From Nitrospira sp. (lineage in GTDB: Bacteria > Nitrospirota > Nitrospiria > Nitrospirales > Nitrospiraceae): 64,000 bases of DNA. The position numbers and the translations under genes were made by a program. Location of the stretch: NCBI GenBank assembly GCA_019636815.1, contig JAHBWT010000004.1:47367-111366 (forward strand), in the 5' to 3' direction. The notes under the pieces were generated by a model. That model made no database searches and was not told the origin of the DNA. It was given only the letters and a program-made list of their open reading frames with translations. This document shows positions 17,500 to 26,351 of this stretch, one piece after another. The first letter of the stretch is position 1, and each line of letters starts with the position of its first letter.

Positions 17500-19137
17500 C
17501 TAGAAGTAAAACTGGTACTGGATGTTGAACCGGTTTTCGACGAGATCCAGGCCGAATCCCGGCAAGTTCTCGAACGGGAACCGATCCGGAGCGCGCCCAC
17601 CGCTTCCCATCGTGATGTGCGAGTAATCGAGAATGAGGCGATTATTGTAAGTGCCGTCAAAGCTGTAGCTGATGGCGACACCAAGTTCTTTGGTCAGGTC
17701 TTGTTTTTGCCTGATTGAAGGGTCAAGCACTCCGTATCGGACCGCGAGTTCGAGTTTGCGCGGGATGACGTACTTGCCCACCTGCACGTACCAGCCCCAA
17801 GCATCACCGAGTGCCACCGGAGGGCCGACGGCGAGCGGGCTTGTCGGGATTGTTCCGAGGTCGAAAGGCCTGCCTCCGCTATCCGCGTTCCGCACGTTTT
17901 GATCCCTGTAAAACCCCTCGGCTTGAATCGACCAACCCTGATACTTCGCGATGAAATCCAGCTCATAGGTGTGAAAATCGTAAATGCCTCCACCGAGCAA
18001 CCGGCCGTTGTAGGCCTTGGCCACCCGCTGACGAAAGGCCCGCTCGACGATGTCGGATCGGATCGAGCTCAGATAATTTTGAGCCGGATTGTAGGCATAG
18101 CCGAATGCGATGGCCGCTTGGGGAGTCCGGGAGTTGAGGATGTCTCCCTGACCGTATCCGGGATTCCCTGCGATCTTATAGAGCAGCCTCACTGTGTACA
18201 TCATTTCACCCGTCAGAAAACGAGTGTCATAGTTGTACGTTCTGGTCGTTCCCGCATTGGGCCCTCCGGCCCCGGTTTGGGGCAATACATTCTGACTGAC
18301 CGACGTGCCTTCCCGCGTGAGGTTTGCTCCGACTCCTCCCCAAATGCCGACGGCATAGTTGAACTTGTACCGGTCCTCGTCGCTTAAAATGTTGATCCCC
18401 ACGTCGCGGCTGCCTTGCAGGTTGGATGCAAACACACCTTGGACAATCATCGGATCGGCAAACGAATTCGTCGCGGCTGAGGCGATGAGCGCCCGATTGA
18501 ACCACACCCGCTGTTGACCCACTTGAACAGTGGCCCAGGGAATGTGCCAGGACGAGACGTAGGCATCGACCAGACCGGCTCGTCCGCTGCCCCCTTCTTG
18601 ATCCCACGCCGTCTGGTTCAGTGCCAGAGAAAAGTTATAGCGAATGTCGGGATCGAAGGCATGTCCCATGAATTGGAGCTGAAGACGGGGAACCGAAAAT
18701 AGATTCGAGTCACTCTGATAGCGGAATGCCCGATATTCGACTTGGCCGCCGAGGATCTCCGGATTTCTGGAGTCCCCGATCGTCCCCCAGGCTTCGTTGT
18801 ACATGCTGTGCGTGTAGCGAACTTGTGTCAGAAGCCGGAGTTTGAGCAGAAACTTCTCCCCGACACGGATGTTCAATCCGTTGTTCACATCGATCGTGAA
18901 GCTCGGCTTCGTGAGTCGCTCCTTGGTTTCGATGACCTTCAAGCCTTTGCTGTATTCTTCTCCGGTGATCAATCCTTTCAGGTAGAGGTATTTCAAGCCG
19001 GGGTCTTCGCCCGGATAGTACTCCCACTTGCCGTCCTTCTTGACGAATTGCCCTTCCTCTACCGCCATAACCGGCGAAACGCGTATAAAGGCGATCATCA
19101 TGATCACAAGCAAGATGATTGAACCAAAAACTCTCAT
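17500..19137 (-). CDS. Outer-membrane porin with N-terminal KDGKWE module
   Basis: 545 residues with a signal peptide (to VMAVEEGQ), then a short periplasmic module (EEGQFVKKDGKWEYYPGEDPGLKYLYLKGLITGEEYSKGL), then many amphipathic beta strands ending in a C-terminal phenylalanine (IQYQFYF). The layout fits an OprO/OprP-type porin. In a sulfate operon it probably admits an anion across the outer membrane. The same N-terminal module occurs on the porin at 20963-22528. It is 35 bases upstream of the ModA-like gene. Confidence 0.82.
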   Translation of the reverse strand: MRVFGSIILLVIMMIAFIRVSPVMAVEEGQFVKKDGKWEYYPGEDPGLKYLYLKGLITGEEYSKGLKVIETKERLTKPSFTIDVNNGLNIRVGEKFLLKLRLLTQVRYTHSMYNEAWGTIGDSRNPEILGGQVEYRAFRYQSDSNLFSVPRLQLQFMGHAFDPDIRYNFSLALNQTAWDQEGGSGRAGLVDAYVSSWHIPWATVQVGQQRVWFNRALIASAATNSFADPMIVQGVFASNLQGSRDVGINILSDEDRYKFNYAVGIWGGVGANLTREGTSVSQNVLPQTGAGGPNAGTTRTYNYDTRFLTGEMMYTVRLLYKIAGNPGYGQGDILNSRTPQAAIAFGYAYNPAQNYLSSIRSDIVERAFRQRVAKAYNGRLLGGGIYDFHTYELDFIAKYQGWSIQAEGFYRDQNVRNADSGGRPFDLGTIPTSPLAVGPPVALGDAWGWYVQVGKYVIPRKLELAVRYGVLDPSIRQKQDLTKELGVAISYSFDGTYNNRLILDYSHITMGSGGRAPDRFPFENLPGFGLDLVENRFNIQYQFYF

Positions 19138-19221
19138 GTCGCGTTCCTCTATGACGCAGGAACTTCCGGTAGTCCGGTCAGTCCGCCTAGCAATGAAACG
19201 AATGTACGGCGTGGGCTCCAG

Positions 19222-19479
19222 TTATCTGGATGGCCGAATCTGCCGTATGGTTTGCTCCTCTGTGAATGACGTTGGATCGTCATTGGTCGATCGTGAAATC
19301 GATCGAGCAGCTGGACGATCAAACCGCGTCTTTTCCTTCCGTTCAATCTGAACCACTTTGAAATCATGAACGATGATCTCAACGGACCCAAACTGAATCC
19401 CTTTCAATGCGAGCAAGATTGCTTGCTCGACGGCCCGATCTGAGTATGGATTCGCTACGCTTTGATCCGATGCAGACAC
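19222..19479 (-). CDS. YezD-family (DUF2292) small protein
   Basis: 85 residues; the core AILLALKGIQFGSVEIIVHDFKVVQIERKEKTRFD matches the YezD family. YezD proteins recur next to sulfate assimilation genes in many bacteria, but their biochemistry is unknown. The C-terminal ~35 residues are polar and not part of the family core. The start is GTG with AGGAG nine bases upstream. It is the first gene behind the promoter at 19547-19576 and thus leads the sulfur array. Confidence 0.82.
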   Translation of the reverse strand: MSASDQSVANPYSDRAVEQAILLALKGIQFGSVEIIVHDFKVVQIERKEKTRFDRPAARSISRSTNDDPTSFTEEQTIRQIRPSR

Positions 19480-19682
19480 GGTTTCTGACTCCTGTTTCGC
19501 GATGACTCAATAATCTTTACATTACCGATCATGATTGACGGTTTTTCTTATATCTAAACTAATGTATCTTTGTCAACAATATAAATAATTAACATTTCAT
19601 TATATAAAAATTGATTTAAATCGAACGTGATCACACTGTTTTCCATCTAAATATGAAAAAATGAGTACATAATGATTGACAC
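19480..19682. promoter_or_regulatory. AT-rich divergent promoter region between sulfur and molybdate units
   Basis: A 203-base spacer, much richer in A and T than its surroundings, separates the yezD-led - strand array from the + strand regulator. It contains the promoter at 19547-19576 and the start of a + strand promoter near 19676. Regulators of both units probably bind here. Confidence 0.6.
19547..19576 (-). promoter_or_regulatory. Predicted sigma-70 promoter of the sulfur array
   Basis: On the - strand TTGACA (19576-19571) and TATAAG (19552-19547) are separated by 18 bases. The predicted start site is near 19540, about 60 bases before the yezD-like GTG. Confidence 0.6.
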
Positions 19683-19705
19683 ATGACAAATATAATTGAT
19701 ATACC
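19676..19705 (+). promoter_or_regulatory. Candidate + strand promoter overlapping the annotated start of the PBP-domain regulator
   Basis: TTGACA (19676-19681), 18 bases, then TATACC (19700-19705); a perfect TATAAT also lies at 19691-19696. If it is used, the transcript would begin about 19702-19712, just before the in-frame ATG at 19716, giving a nearly leaderless mRNA. Confidence 0.4.
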
Positions 19706-20897
19706 CCCCATCACTATGCGGACTCGGAAACAATCGAAAAACATCGTTCGATTTTTCAATCACCTCAAATCTATCCGCATAAAGCGAGGCTTCTCTCAAG
19801 TCGAACTCGCCAGGCGAGCGGGAATTACGCGCCAGGCCGTGTCCTCCATCGAGTCAAACCTCTATTTGCCGACAACCGCTGTTGCTCTCCAGTTGGCTTC
19901 AGTACTGGTTTGCCGTGTTGAAGATCTGTTCAGCCTGATCCCGTCAGAAGAATTCATGGACGGCACGTTGATCGGCAATCTTCCCCCTCAAGAAAGAACA
20001 CAATCTCGTTCTATCCGCGTGAAAGTCTCCACGGTTGGAAAGCGAACGGTTGTGCGACCCGTCACCGATTTGGGCGAGCAACTGGCCTTCGCCGTCCCTG
20101 CCGACGGGTACGTCACCGGGACGGACAGAACGCTGCCCGGCAGCACGATCCGCGTCACACTCTCACGCGATCGAGACGCAATCGCACAAGAAATCTCTGT
20201 AGCCGGTTGCGATCCGGCGATTTTTTTGATCGGTGAGCACATGCGACGTCTGAAAGATCAGACATCGGTGATCGGATGGACCATGGGCAGCACGGCGGCC
20301 CTCCAAACGTTGCAACGAGGCGAAGTGCATGTCGCCGGCATGCATCTCTTCGATCCAGTGACCGGCGAATCGAATCTTCCGTTTCTTAATCAAGCACTGA
20401 AAGGATCCGGCTACGACGTCGTGACATTCGCCGCGTGGGAAGAAGGATTTCTTGTTCGCCGGGGCAATCCAAAGTCCATTCACACTGCCGCGGATCTTGT
20501 GGAACCGATGGTGGCACTCGTGAATCGAGAAGAGGGTTCCGGGGCGAGATTGTTGCTCGATCAGCGGCTGCGATCGTCCAGGATAGAACCGACGCACGTT
20601 CACGGGTACGACCGGATCGTGTTTTCTCATTTTGACGTGGCCAGAGTCATTGCCGGACATCAGGCGGATGTCGGAATCGGAGTTCGATCCGCCGCTCAAC
20701 ACTTCGGGCTGGACTTCGTGCCACTCCAGACAGCGCGCTACGACCTTGTGGTACCAAAGCCCTACTTACAATCCCATCCGACGTTAGCCCACTTGTTTGA
20801 AACCATCGTGAGCCGACCGTTTCGAAACGAGATCGAAGCGTTGGGGGGATACGATACCAGCGAAACCGGGAAAGTCCGTGCCTTGCGGGTCGCCTGA
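19683..20897 (+). CDS. XRE regulator with C-terminal molybdate-binding-like (PBP) domain
   Basis: 404 residues. The N-terminal XRE HTH (LKSIRIKRGFSQVELARRAGITRQAVSSIESN, ~28-60) is followed by a middle beta region and a C-terminal periplasmic-binding-protein-like domain (~190-395: GWTMGSTAALQTLQRGEVHVAGMHLFDPVTGE, RRGNPKSI, NREEGSGARLLLDQ). This HTH-PBP design is known as an intracellular oxyanion or molybdate-sensing repressor. It heads a + strand unit with a porin and ModABC, so molybdate (or tungstate) is the likely ligand. The real start may be ATG 19716, which loses 11 residues before the HTH. Confidence 0.88.
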   Translation: MTNIIDIPPITMRTRKQSKNIVRFFNHLKSIRIKRGFSQVELARRAGITRQAVSSIESNLYLPTTAVALQLASVLVCRVEDLFSLIPSEEFMDGTLIGNLPPQERTQSRSIRVKVSTVGKRTVVRPVTDLGEQLAFAVPADGYVTGTDRTLPGSTIRVTLSRDRDAIAQEISVAGCDPAIFLIGEHMRRLKDQTSVIGWTMGSTAALQTLQRGEVHVAGMHLFDPVTGESNLPFLNQALKGSGYDVVTFAAWEEGFLVRRGNPKSIHTAADLVEPMVALVNREEGSGARLLLDQRLRSSRIEPTHVHGYDRIVFSHFDVARVIAGHQADVGIGVRSAAQHFGLDFVPLQTARYDLVVPKPYLQSHPTLAHLFETIVSRPFRNEIEALGGYDTSETGKVRALRVA

Positions 20898-20962
20898 CTC
20901 CTTTTTCGCCAGGTTTGGAACGAACATTCCAACAACCGGACAAGAAAGTAAGAAGAGAATCC

Positions 20963-22528
20963 ATGTCGAAGAGATCGTTATGGTGGGTCTTGCCAAGTGT
21001 GCCGCTCGTTCTTCTCGCGCCTATGGGAACGAACACATCGAAGGCCGTCGAATATGGTGAGCTCGTTGAGAAAGACGGAGAATGGGAGTTTAAGGAGACG
21101 GAAGACCCGATCCTTAAGCTCATGCGCGACAAACACGTGATCACCGATGAGGGTTATTTCAAAGCGATGGATCAAACCGGGAAAAACTGGATTGAACCGG
21201 CCGATGCGGTGCTCAATCAACGGCGGGAGATCGACTGGCTTCGATATGAGAAAACTGCCCTACACTTGCCGAACTGGATGGATCTCGGACTCGAAAACCG
21301 GACTCGATTTGAGTCGCATGATCATCCTTGGCGCGCAAATCAGCAAACAGGAAACGGAAGTACGGATGCACAAATCGCTCTCCGCTCTCGGGTTCGTTTC
21401 GGATTAGGCGGGAATGGTCCATTCCGATTTCTCTTTGAAGGGCAGGATTCGCGGGCCTTGTCAGCCGATGAGCCGGGGGATTTCAGGAATGTCACGACGG
21501 TCAATGAATTTGACATTTTGCAGCTGCTTGGGTCGTTGACCATAAACAATATTGCAGGGACCGGATTGCGAACAGACCTGCATTTCGGTCGTATGACACT
21601 GGATTTCGGGAAGCGCCGGTACGTCGCCAGAAATGATTTCCGAAATACCACGAATGCCTTCGACGGAGTCCATTGGCAAATTGGCCAAGGCAAAACCTGG
21701 CGCTTCAGGGCTTTCCTGGTGGAACCGGTTATTCGAGATCAAGAGAAGTTGGACGAGCAGACTGCAAAGAGTATGTTTTGGGGGACCTACGCGGAAAGCG
21801 AGCACTTTCCCTGGTTCAACATGAACGCGTATTATTTCGGGCTAAACGATCAACAACTTCAAAATAAGAATCTTCACCGTACCTATAGCACATTCGGCCT
21901 TCGCCTCTTCAAGGCTCCTGCGATCAACGAATTCGATTATGAATTCGAGGGGGCCGTTCAAACAGGACACTTAGGCAACGTCGATCATTTTGCCTACAAC
22001 CCAAACGTTGAAGCCGGATATACGTTTAATTTGCCGTGGACGCCTCGGTTTATGGCGCAGTATACCTACGCCAGCGGCACTCAAACCCCCGGAAGAGACG
22101 AGAGTGGAACCTTTGATCCCCTGTTCGGCGCCCGTCGATTTGATTTGAACCCCACGGGAATTTGGGGGCCGTTTTTTCGGTCCAACATCAGTTCTCCCGG
22201 TTGGAGGCTGATCCTGACACCTAATGAAAATTGGATCCTAACAATCAAGCATCGGTTCTGGTATCTGGCGGAAGCGACCGCAGTATATTCGGGTGGTCTG
22301 GTACAAGACTCCACAGGTGCGTCAGGAAGCTATTTAGGGCACGATGTGGAACTTCGTGCACAATGGGCCCCGCTATGGACCATGAGACAAAACCTGGACT
22401 TTGATGCCGGATATGTGCATTGGTTTAAGGGCTCGTATTTCGACGCCCCCACCATCCTTGCCCAATTACCGGCTGGAGGAAACAAAGACAGTGATTATTT
22501 TTATGCCGCGGTACGAGTCAGGATGTAG
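20963..22528 (+). CDS. Alginate-export-type outer-membrane porin with N-terminal KDGEWE module
   Basis: 521 residues from the ATG at 20963, which follows AGAAGAGAATCC; the longer ORF to 20915 lacks support. The signal peptide is followed by VEYGELVEKDGEWEFKETEDPILKLMRDKHVITDEGYFKAM, then an AlgE/alginate-export-like beta-barrel (RTRFESHDHPWRANQQ, GRMTLDFGKRRYVARNDFRNTTNAFDG, FWYLAEATAVYSGGLVQDSTGASGSYLGHDVELRAQW). In this unit it probably passes molybdate or a chelate rather than alginate. The N-terminal module is shared with the porin at 17500-19137. Confidence 0.82.
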   Translation: MSKRSLWWVLPSVPLVLLAPMGTNTSKAVEYGELVEKDGEWEFKETEDPILKLMRDKHVITDEGYFKAMDQTGKNWIEPADAVLNQRREIDWLRYEKTALHLPNWMDLGLENRTRFESHDHPWRANQQTGNGSTDAQIALRSRVRFGLGGNGPFRFLFEGQDSRALSADEPGDFRNVTTVNEFDILQLLGSLTINNIAGTGLRTDLHFGRMTLDFGKRRYVARNDFRNTTNAFDGVHWQIGQGKTWRFRAFLVEPVIRDQEKLDEQTAKSMFWGTYAESEHFPWFNMNAYYFGLNDQQLQNKNLHRTYSTFGLRLFKAPAINEFDYEFEGAVQTGHLGNVDHFAYNPNVEAGYTFNLPWTPRFMAQYTYASGTQTPGRDESGTFDPLFGARRFDLNPTGIWGPFFRSNISSPGWRLILTPNENWILTIKHRFWYLAEATAVYSGGLVQDSTGASGSYLGHDVELRAQWAPLWTMRQNLDFDAGYVHWFKGSYFDAPTILAQLPAGGNKDSDYFYAAVRVRM

Positions 22529-22540
22529 AACGGATCGACC

Positions 22541-23296
22541 ATGAAACTGAAACTTCTCGCATGGTGCTTGTTTGTCTCCGTCATAACGGCGGTCACACCG
22601 GTTTTCGCTGAGTCGGTCTTGGTCGCCGTGGCCGCCAACTTTGTGCCGCCGTTCCGCGAAATCGCGAACGAATTCGAAACCGCTACCGGCCACAACGTCC
22701 GCGTCGTCGCCGGTGCTTCCGGAAATTTTTATTCGCAGATCAAGAACGGCGCGCCGTTCGATGTATTTTTCTCTGCCGATATGGAGCGCCCCAAGCTGTT
22801 GGAGAACGAGGGGCTAGGAGTCAAGGACTCCCGCTTCACCTATGCCATTGGGCGTCTTGTATTATGGAGTCCAAGTCCAGATCTTATAAAGGGGGAGGAA
22901 ACCTTGCGATCTCAAAAGTTTAAACGCCTGGCCATCGCGAACCCCAAGACTGCCCCCTATGGCCTCGCGGCGATGCAGACTCTGCTAACGCTGGATCTCT
23001 GGGAGAGCCTACAGTCTCACATCGTCATGGGAGAAAATCTCGGCCAGACCATAGGGTTCATCGAATCCGGCAATGCTCAGTTAGGATTTGTGGCCTTATC
23101 TCAGGCCCTAGATCCGAAGATCAGGGGGCAGGGAAGTCGCTGGGATGTCCCTGCCACCCTGCATGAACCGATCAATCAGGATGTGATTTTGTTGACCAAG
23201 GGAAAGGATAATCCGGCGGCGAAAGCTCTCATGGAGTTCATGAGCACCCCGCAAGCAAAGACCATCATTGAACGATATGGCTATGGGCTGAAGTAA
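22541..23296 (+). CDS. modA: Molybdate ABC transporter substrate-binding protein ModA
   Basis: 251 residues with a signal peptide ending near VFAESV. Typical ModA blocks are VLVAVAANFVPPFREIANEFE, SGNFYSQIKNGAPFDVFFSADMERPKLLENEG, ANPKTAPYGLAAMQTL and GQTIGFIESGNAQLGFVALSQ. It captures molybdate in the periplasm for ModB and ModC, which follow directly. Confidence 0.95.
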   Translation: MKLKLLAWCLFVSVITAVTPVFAESVLVAVAANFVPPFREIANEFETATGHNVRVVAGASGNFYSQIKNGAPFDVFFSADMERPKLLENEGLGVKDSRFTYAIGRLVLWSPSPDLIKGEETLRSQKFKRLAIANPKTAPYGLAAMQTLLTLDLWESLQSHIVMGENLGQTIGFIESGNAQLGFVALSQALDPKIRGQGSRWDVPATLHEPINQDVILLTKGKDNPAAKALMEFMSTPQAKTIIERYGYGLK

Positions 23297-23319
23297 CCTG
23301 ATACCGCGGGAGTGCGTAT

Positions 23320-23994
23320 ATGGGAACCCTGACAGACCTGGACCTGAGCGCGCTGTGGGTCAGCGTTCGACTCGCAACGATGACCGTCATCGTGCTGCTC
23401 ATCGTGGGCACGCCCCTCGCTTGGTGGCTAGCTCATACGAAATCCCGGATGAGGCCCATCGTGGAAGCCGCAGTCGCGCTCCCGATCGTGCTGCCTCCCA
23501 CTGTCCTGGGGTTCTATATCCTTGTCGCCCTCGGTCCTTACGGACCGCTAGGCCGTATCGCCCATGTCTCACTCGCATTCACCTTTACCGGCCTGGTAAT
23601 CGCCTCGGTCTTCTATTCGATGCCATTTGTAATACAGCCGTTGCAAAGCGCCTTTGAAGCGGCCGGAAACGCTCCGTTGGAGGCCGCGTGGTCGCTCCGC
23701 GCCTCGAAAGTGGATGCTTTCCTGACTGTGATTTCTCCAATCGCCTTGCGGGGATATATCAGCGCGATTGTGCTCGGTTTCGCCCATACGATGGGAGAAT
23801 TCGGGGTCGTCCTCATGGTCGGCGGATCGATTCCCGGAGAAACGCGCGTCCTCTCCACGACGATCTTCGAGCATGTGGAAGTGATGGAATACGCCCAGGC
23901 CCATACAATTTCCGCCTTCATGTTGGCGTTCTCGTTTTTCGTATTGTTGGCCGTGTACATCGCCAACCGCCGATTTCCCATTCATGTGTCATGA
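23320..23994 (+). CDS. modB: Molybdate ABC transporter permease ModB
   Basis: 224 residues with about five membrane helices. The ModB EAA region reads GNAPLEAAWSLRASKVDAFLTVISPIALRGYISAIVLGFAHTMGEFG. It forms the molybdate channel. The stop overlaps the modC start by 4 bases (ATGA). Confidence 0.95.
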   Translation: MGTLTDLDLSALWVSVRLATMTVIVLLIVGTPLAWWLAHTKSRMRPIVEAAVALPIVLPPTVLGFYILVALGPYGPLGRIAHVSLAFTFTGLVIASVFYSMPFVIQPLQSAFEAAGNAPLEAAWSLRASKVDAFLTVISPIALRGYISAIVLGFAHTMGEFGVVLMVGGSIPGETRVLSTTIFEHVEVMEYAQAHTISAFMLAFSFFVLLAVYIANRRFPIHVS

Positions 23995-25082
23995 GCCGTT
24001 TGCTGGCACGCTTTGATCTGCAATTTCCGGCCTTTCATCTGGATGTCGAACTGGATGTTCCCATGTCCGGCATTACCGCCGTCTTCGGACCATCCGGCTC
24101 TGGAAAGACAACTCTTTTGAGATGTCTGGCCGGACTTGAACGTGCTCCGCATGGCTTCATGAAGTTCGGCGACGAGGTGTGGCAGAACGAGCGTGTCGGA
24201 TGCTGCCTACCACTCTACAAACGTCCGATCGGGTACGTCTTTCAAGAACCACGCCTGTTCCCCCATTACGACGTACGCGCGAATCTCCTGTACGGCTACA
24301 AGCGAATTCCTGTTGAGGAACGCCGCATTGCGATTGAGCAGGTCGTCGAGATTTTAGGGATCCGTCATCTGCTTGATCGCCGCATTCATAAACTCTCCGG
24401 CGGTGAGCAACAGCGGGTGGCGATCGGTCGCGCGCTGCTGACGAGCCCCAAGCTGCTGCTCCTGGATGAACCGCTCGCCTCGCTCGACATTCAACGCAAG
24501 CAAGAACTCCTTCCCTTCATCCGTCAACTCCACGAGCAACTGCATATCCCGGTGCTCTATGTGAGTCATGGGCTGACGGAAATCCTTCAACTCGCGGACC
24601 GCGTCGTGCTCCTGAAAGAAGGCCGCGTCGTCAGCATCGGCGCACTCAATGAAGTGTTCACGGCCTTGGATTTCAGAGGAACGCTAGGGCCCCATCGAAT
24701 CGGCGCCATCTTGGACGCTCGCGTGACAAGCCACGACCCTCCGTACGGGTTGACTCAGTTGGAATTCATGGGCCAATCGCTGTTTGTGTCGCTTCAGCCC
24801 ATCGCGATCGGACAGCCCATGCGCGTGCACATCCTGTCCAGCGATGTCACCCTCGTCGTCGAGCGGGTCAATTCGCCCACCAGCGTGCTGAATATTCTTG
24901 AAGCGACAATTGTTGAGATACGAGAGATCGATCACGCGTCGGTAGACGTCCTGCTGGATATCGGAGCACCGCTGGTCGCCAGCATCACGAAAAAATCGCT
25001 TGTGACCTTAGGATTGAAAAGCGGGCAGCGAGTCTTCGCCCACATCAAAGCGGTGGCGGTAAACGAAGAGTTCTCGGAGTAG
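23991..25082 (+). CDS. modC: Molybdate ABC transporter ATP-binding protein ModC
   Basis: 363 residues from the ATG at 23991; the ORF reaching back to 23688 is a shadow of modB. Walker A (GPSGSGKTT), signature (LSGGEQQRVAIGRALL), Walker B (LLLLDEPLASLD) and H-loop (YVSHGLTEI) are present. A C-terminal TOBE/Mop domain (~270-363) may regulate by binding molybdate. This gene ends the molybdate unit. Confidence 0.95.
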   Translation: MSRLLARFDLQFPAFHLDVELDVPMSGITAVFGPSGSGKTTLLRCLAGLERAPHGFMKFGDEVWQNERVGCCLPLYKRPIGYVFQEPRLFPHYDVRANLLYGYKRIPVEERRIAIEQVVEILGIRHLLDRRIHKLSGGEQQRVAIGRALLTSPKLLLLDEPLASLDIQRKQELLPFIRQLHEQLHIPVLYVSHGLTEILQLADRVVLLKEGRVVSIGALNEVFTALDFRGTLGPHRIGAILDARVTSHDPPYGLTQLEFMGQSLFVSLQPIAIGQPMRVHILSSDVTLVVERVNSPTSVLNILEATIVEIREIDHASVDVLLDIGAPLVASITKKSLVTLGLKSGQRVFAHIKAVAVNEEFSE

Positions 25083-25331
25083 CCAGCTCAATCGACTTGC
25101 CAACGACTACGGACCATAACGATTAAGCCGATGCACGGCGTGTGAGCCTCCTGAAAGTGGCATACCTCCTCACCAATGCGCGTCGATGGCTTGTGTAATG
25201 GGATTTCGGGCACAGCTGTCTCCTTCAACTCGCGTTTTCTGCAGCCTGCTGGTCGCAGACAATAATTTATGGTGATTTTTACAGCATCGCCGACCGACCA
25301 TTTTCCGATTGATCCATATTATTTATCCTCA
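25083..25331. other. Intergenic region between modC and a lipoprotein
   Basis: 249 bases between convergent genes. A short tandem TTATTTATCCTCA occurs near 25319-25343. No confident terminator. Confidence 0.4.
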
Positions 25332-26099
25332 TTATTTATCCTCAGCCTTCTGTTCTTTTGGAATGGCTTCTTCAATAAGATGGTTGAGAAATTGGTTGAC
25401 GGGAGTGTACTGGGAGGATGTTCGCCTGTTCATGAAATCCGATATTATACTTCCCAATGCAACGCGGGAGATATCCTGTAAATATACGGGATCTTGCGAA
25501 ACGCCCTCCTTTTGCATCGTCGCTTCGGCAAGGGAGCCCCAAATCAATTCACCGGTTTCTGCATCCCACAGTTGCAAAACAAGCCGCATGATGCTCGAAC
25601 GGGTTTGAGACAGGCGCACATCGAACAACGGCGCAGACGAACGATCGGTCATCGTCTGTGTGAACTCCACCAAGCGTGGCTGAAATATATATCTCACCTC
25701 GATCGCAGCGGCGAGCTTGCGCAGTATCTCGCGATCGAGGATATTGCTGTTCCCATACTCGCTTCTCATGATTGCGTACGACGCCGTCAACCCTGCTCGA
25801 TTGACACGCGCCACGACCTCCTGAGGACCCACGATCTTCCAATCCAGCGCCAGCCTTTGGAGAATCGACTCGAGATAGTACGACAACGCGACTTCATTGC
25901 CGCCTTTCCCGGAAGATGCCACCGCTTCGAACAAAGCGACAGGTTCTTGCCCCAGATTGACTGGGGAGAATGACGAAGCCATCGGGGTTGAACTTGTTCG
26001 AACTTGCCACCCATAGATCGAGCTCGCGCAACCAGAGACGATGAACAAAAGGACGATTGCCGTTCCGCACAACATGATGGGCTTCAGTGGTTGCGTCAT
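25332..26099 (-). CDS. Predicted lipoprotein of unknown function
   Basis: 255 residues from the ATG at 26099 (MTQPLKPIMLCG). The signal peptide ends in the lipobox FIVSGC. The mature part is alpha/beta, with MRSEYGNSNILDREILRKLAAAIEVRYIFQPRLVEF and LQLWDAETGELIWGSLAEATMQKEG; this reads like the family of lipoproteins that measure or report cell-envelope state, but I cannot name it. It resembles, in layout only, the lipoprotein at 36704-37264. No partner gene is adjacent. Confidence 0.72.
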   Translation of the reverse strand: MTQPLKPIMLCGTAIVLLFIVSGCASSIYGWQVRTSSTPMASSFSPVNLGQEPVALFEAVASSGKGGNEVALSYYLESILQRLALDWKIVGPQEVVARVNRAGLTASYAIMRSEYGNSNILDREILRKLAAAIEVRYIFQPRLVEFTQTMTDRSSAPLFDVRLSQTRSSIMRLVLQLWDAETGELIWGSLAEATMQKEGVSQDPVYLQDISRVALGSIISDFMNRRTSSQYTPVNQFLNHLIEEAIPKEQKAEDK

Positions 26100-26211
26100 G
26101 CCACTTCGTATACCCGATCGAACATAACCTTGCAACTCGTCAGAGGCCGCAGGGCTGCACCTCGCAGATTCCCATGCGAACGGGACCTATCGAACGACGA
26201 GGGGAAAGAAG

Positions 26212-26301
26212 TCAGGACGGCTTGGTATACCCAATGAAGAGCAAGGCTGCCAGCGCGACGAGCACCGCTGCGACCGAAATTCGTACAGGATGTGCGTGCA
26301 T
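26212..26301 (-). CDS. Possible 29-residue small membrane protein
   Basis: An ORF of 29 codons, MHAHPVRISVAAVLVALAAL and further to GYTKPS, is a single hydrophobic helix with basic N-terminus. There is no clear ribosome binding site, so it is only a candidate. It lies in the gap between a lipoprotein and a HAD hydrolase on the same strand. Confidence 0.3.
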   Translation of the reverse strand: MHAHPVRISVAAVLVALAALLFIGYTKPS

Positions 26302-26351
26302 CGAAGTCTGACGATGCGTCGCATGATTCTACCCACGGCCACCACCCTTCA

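Noticed and set aside
2462..19480. Sigma-54 promoter inside the sulfur array
   Set aside because: I checked the larger gaps for TGGCAC-N5-TTGC-type sites and saw only partial matches, for instance GC-N10-CC at 7302-7315, which lacks the rest of the consensus.
23688..23990. N-terminal extension of modC
   Set aside because: It reads modB out of frame; the ATG at 23991 has the classical ATGA overlap and starts at the homologous position.
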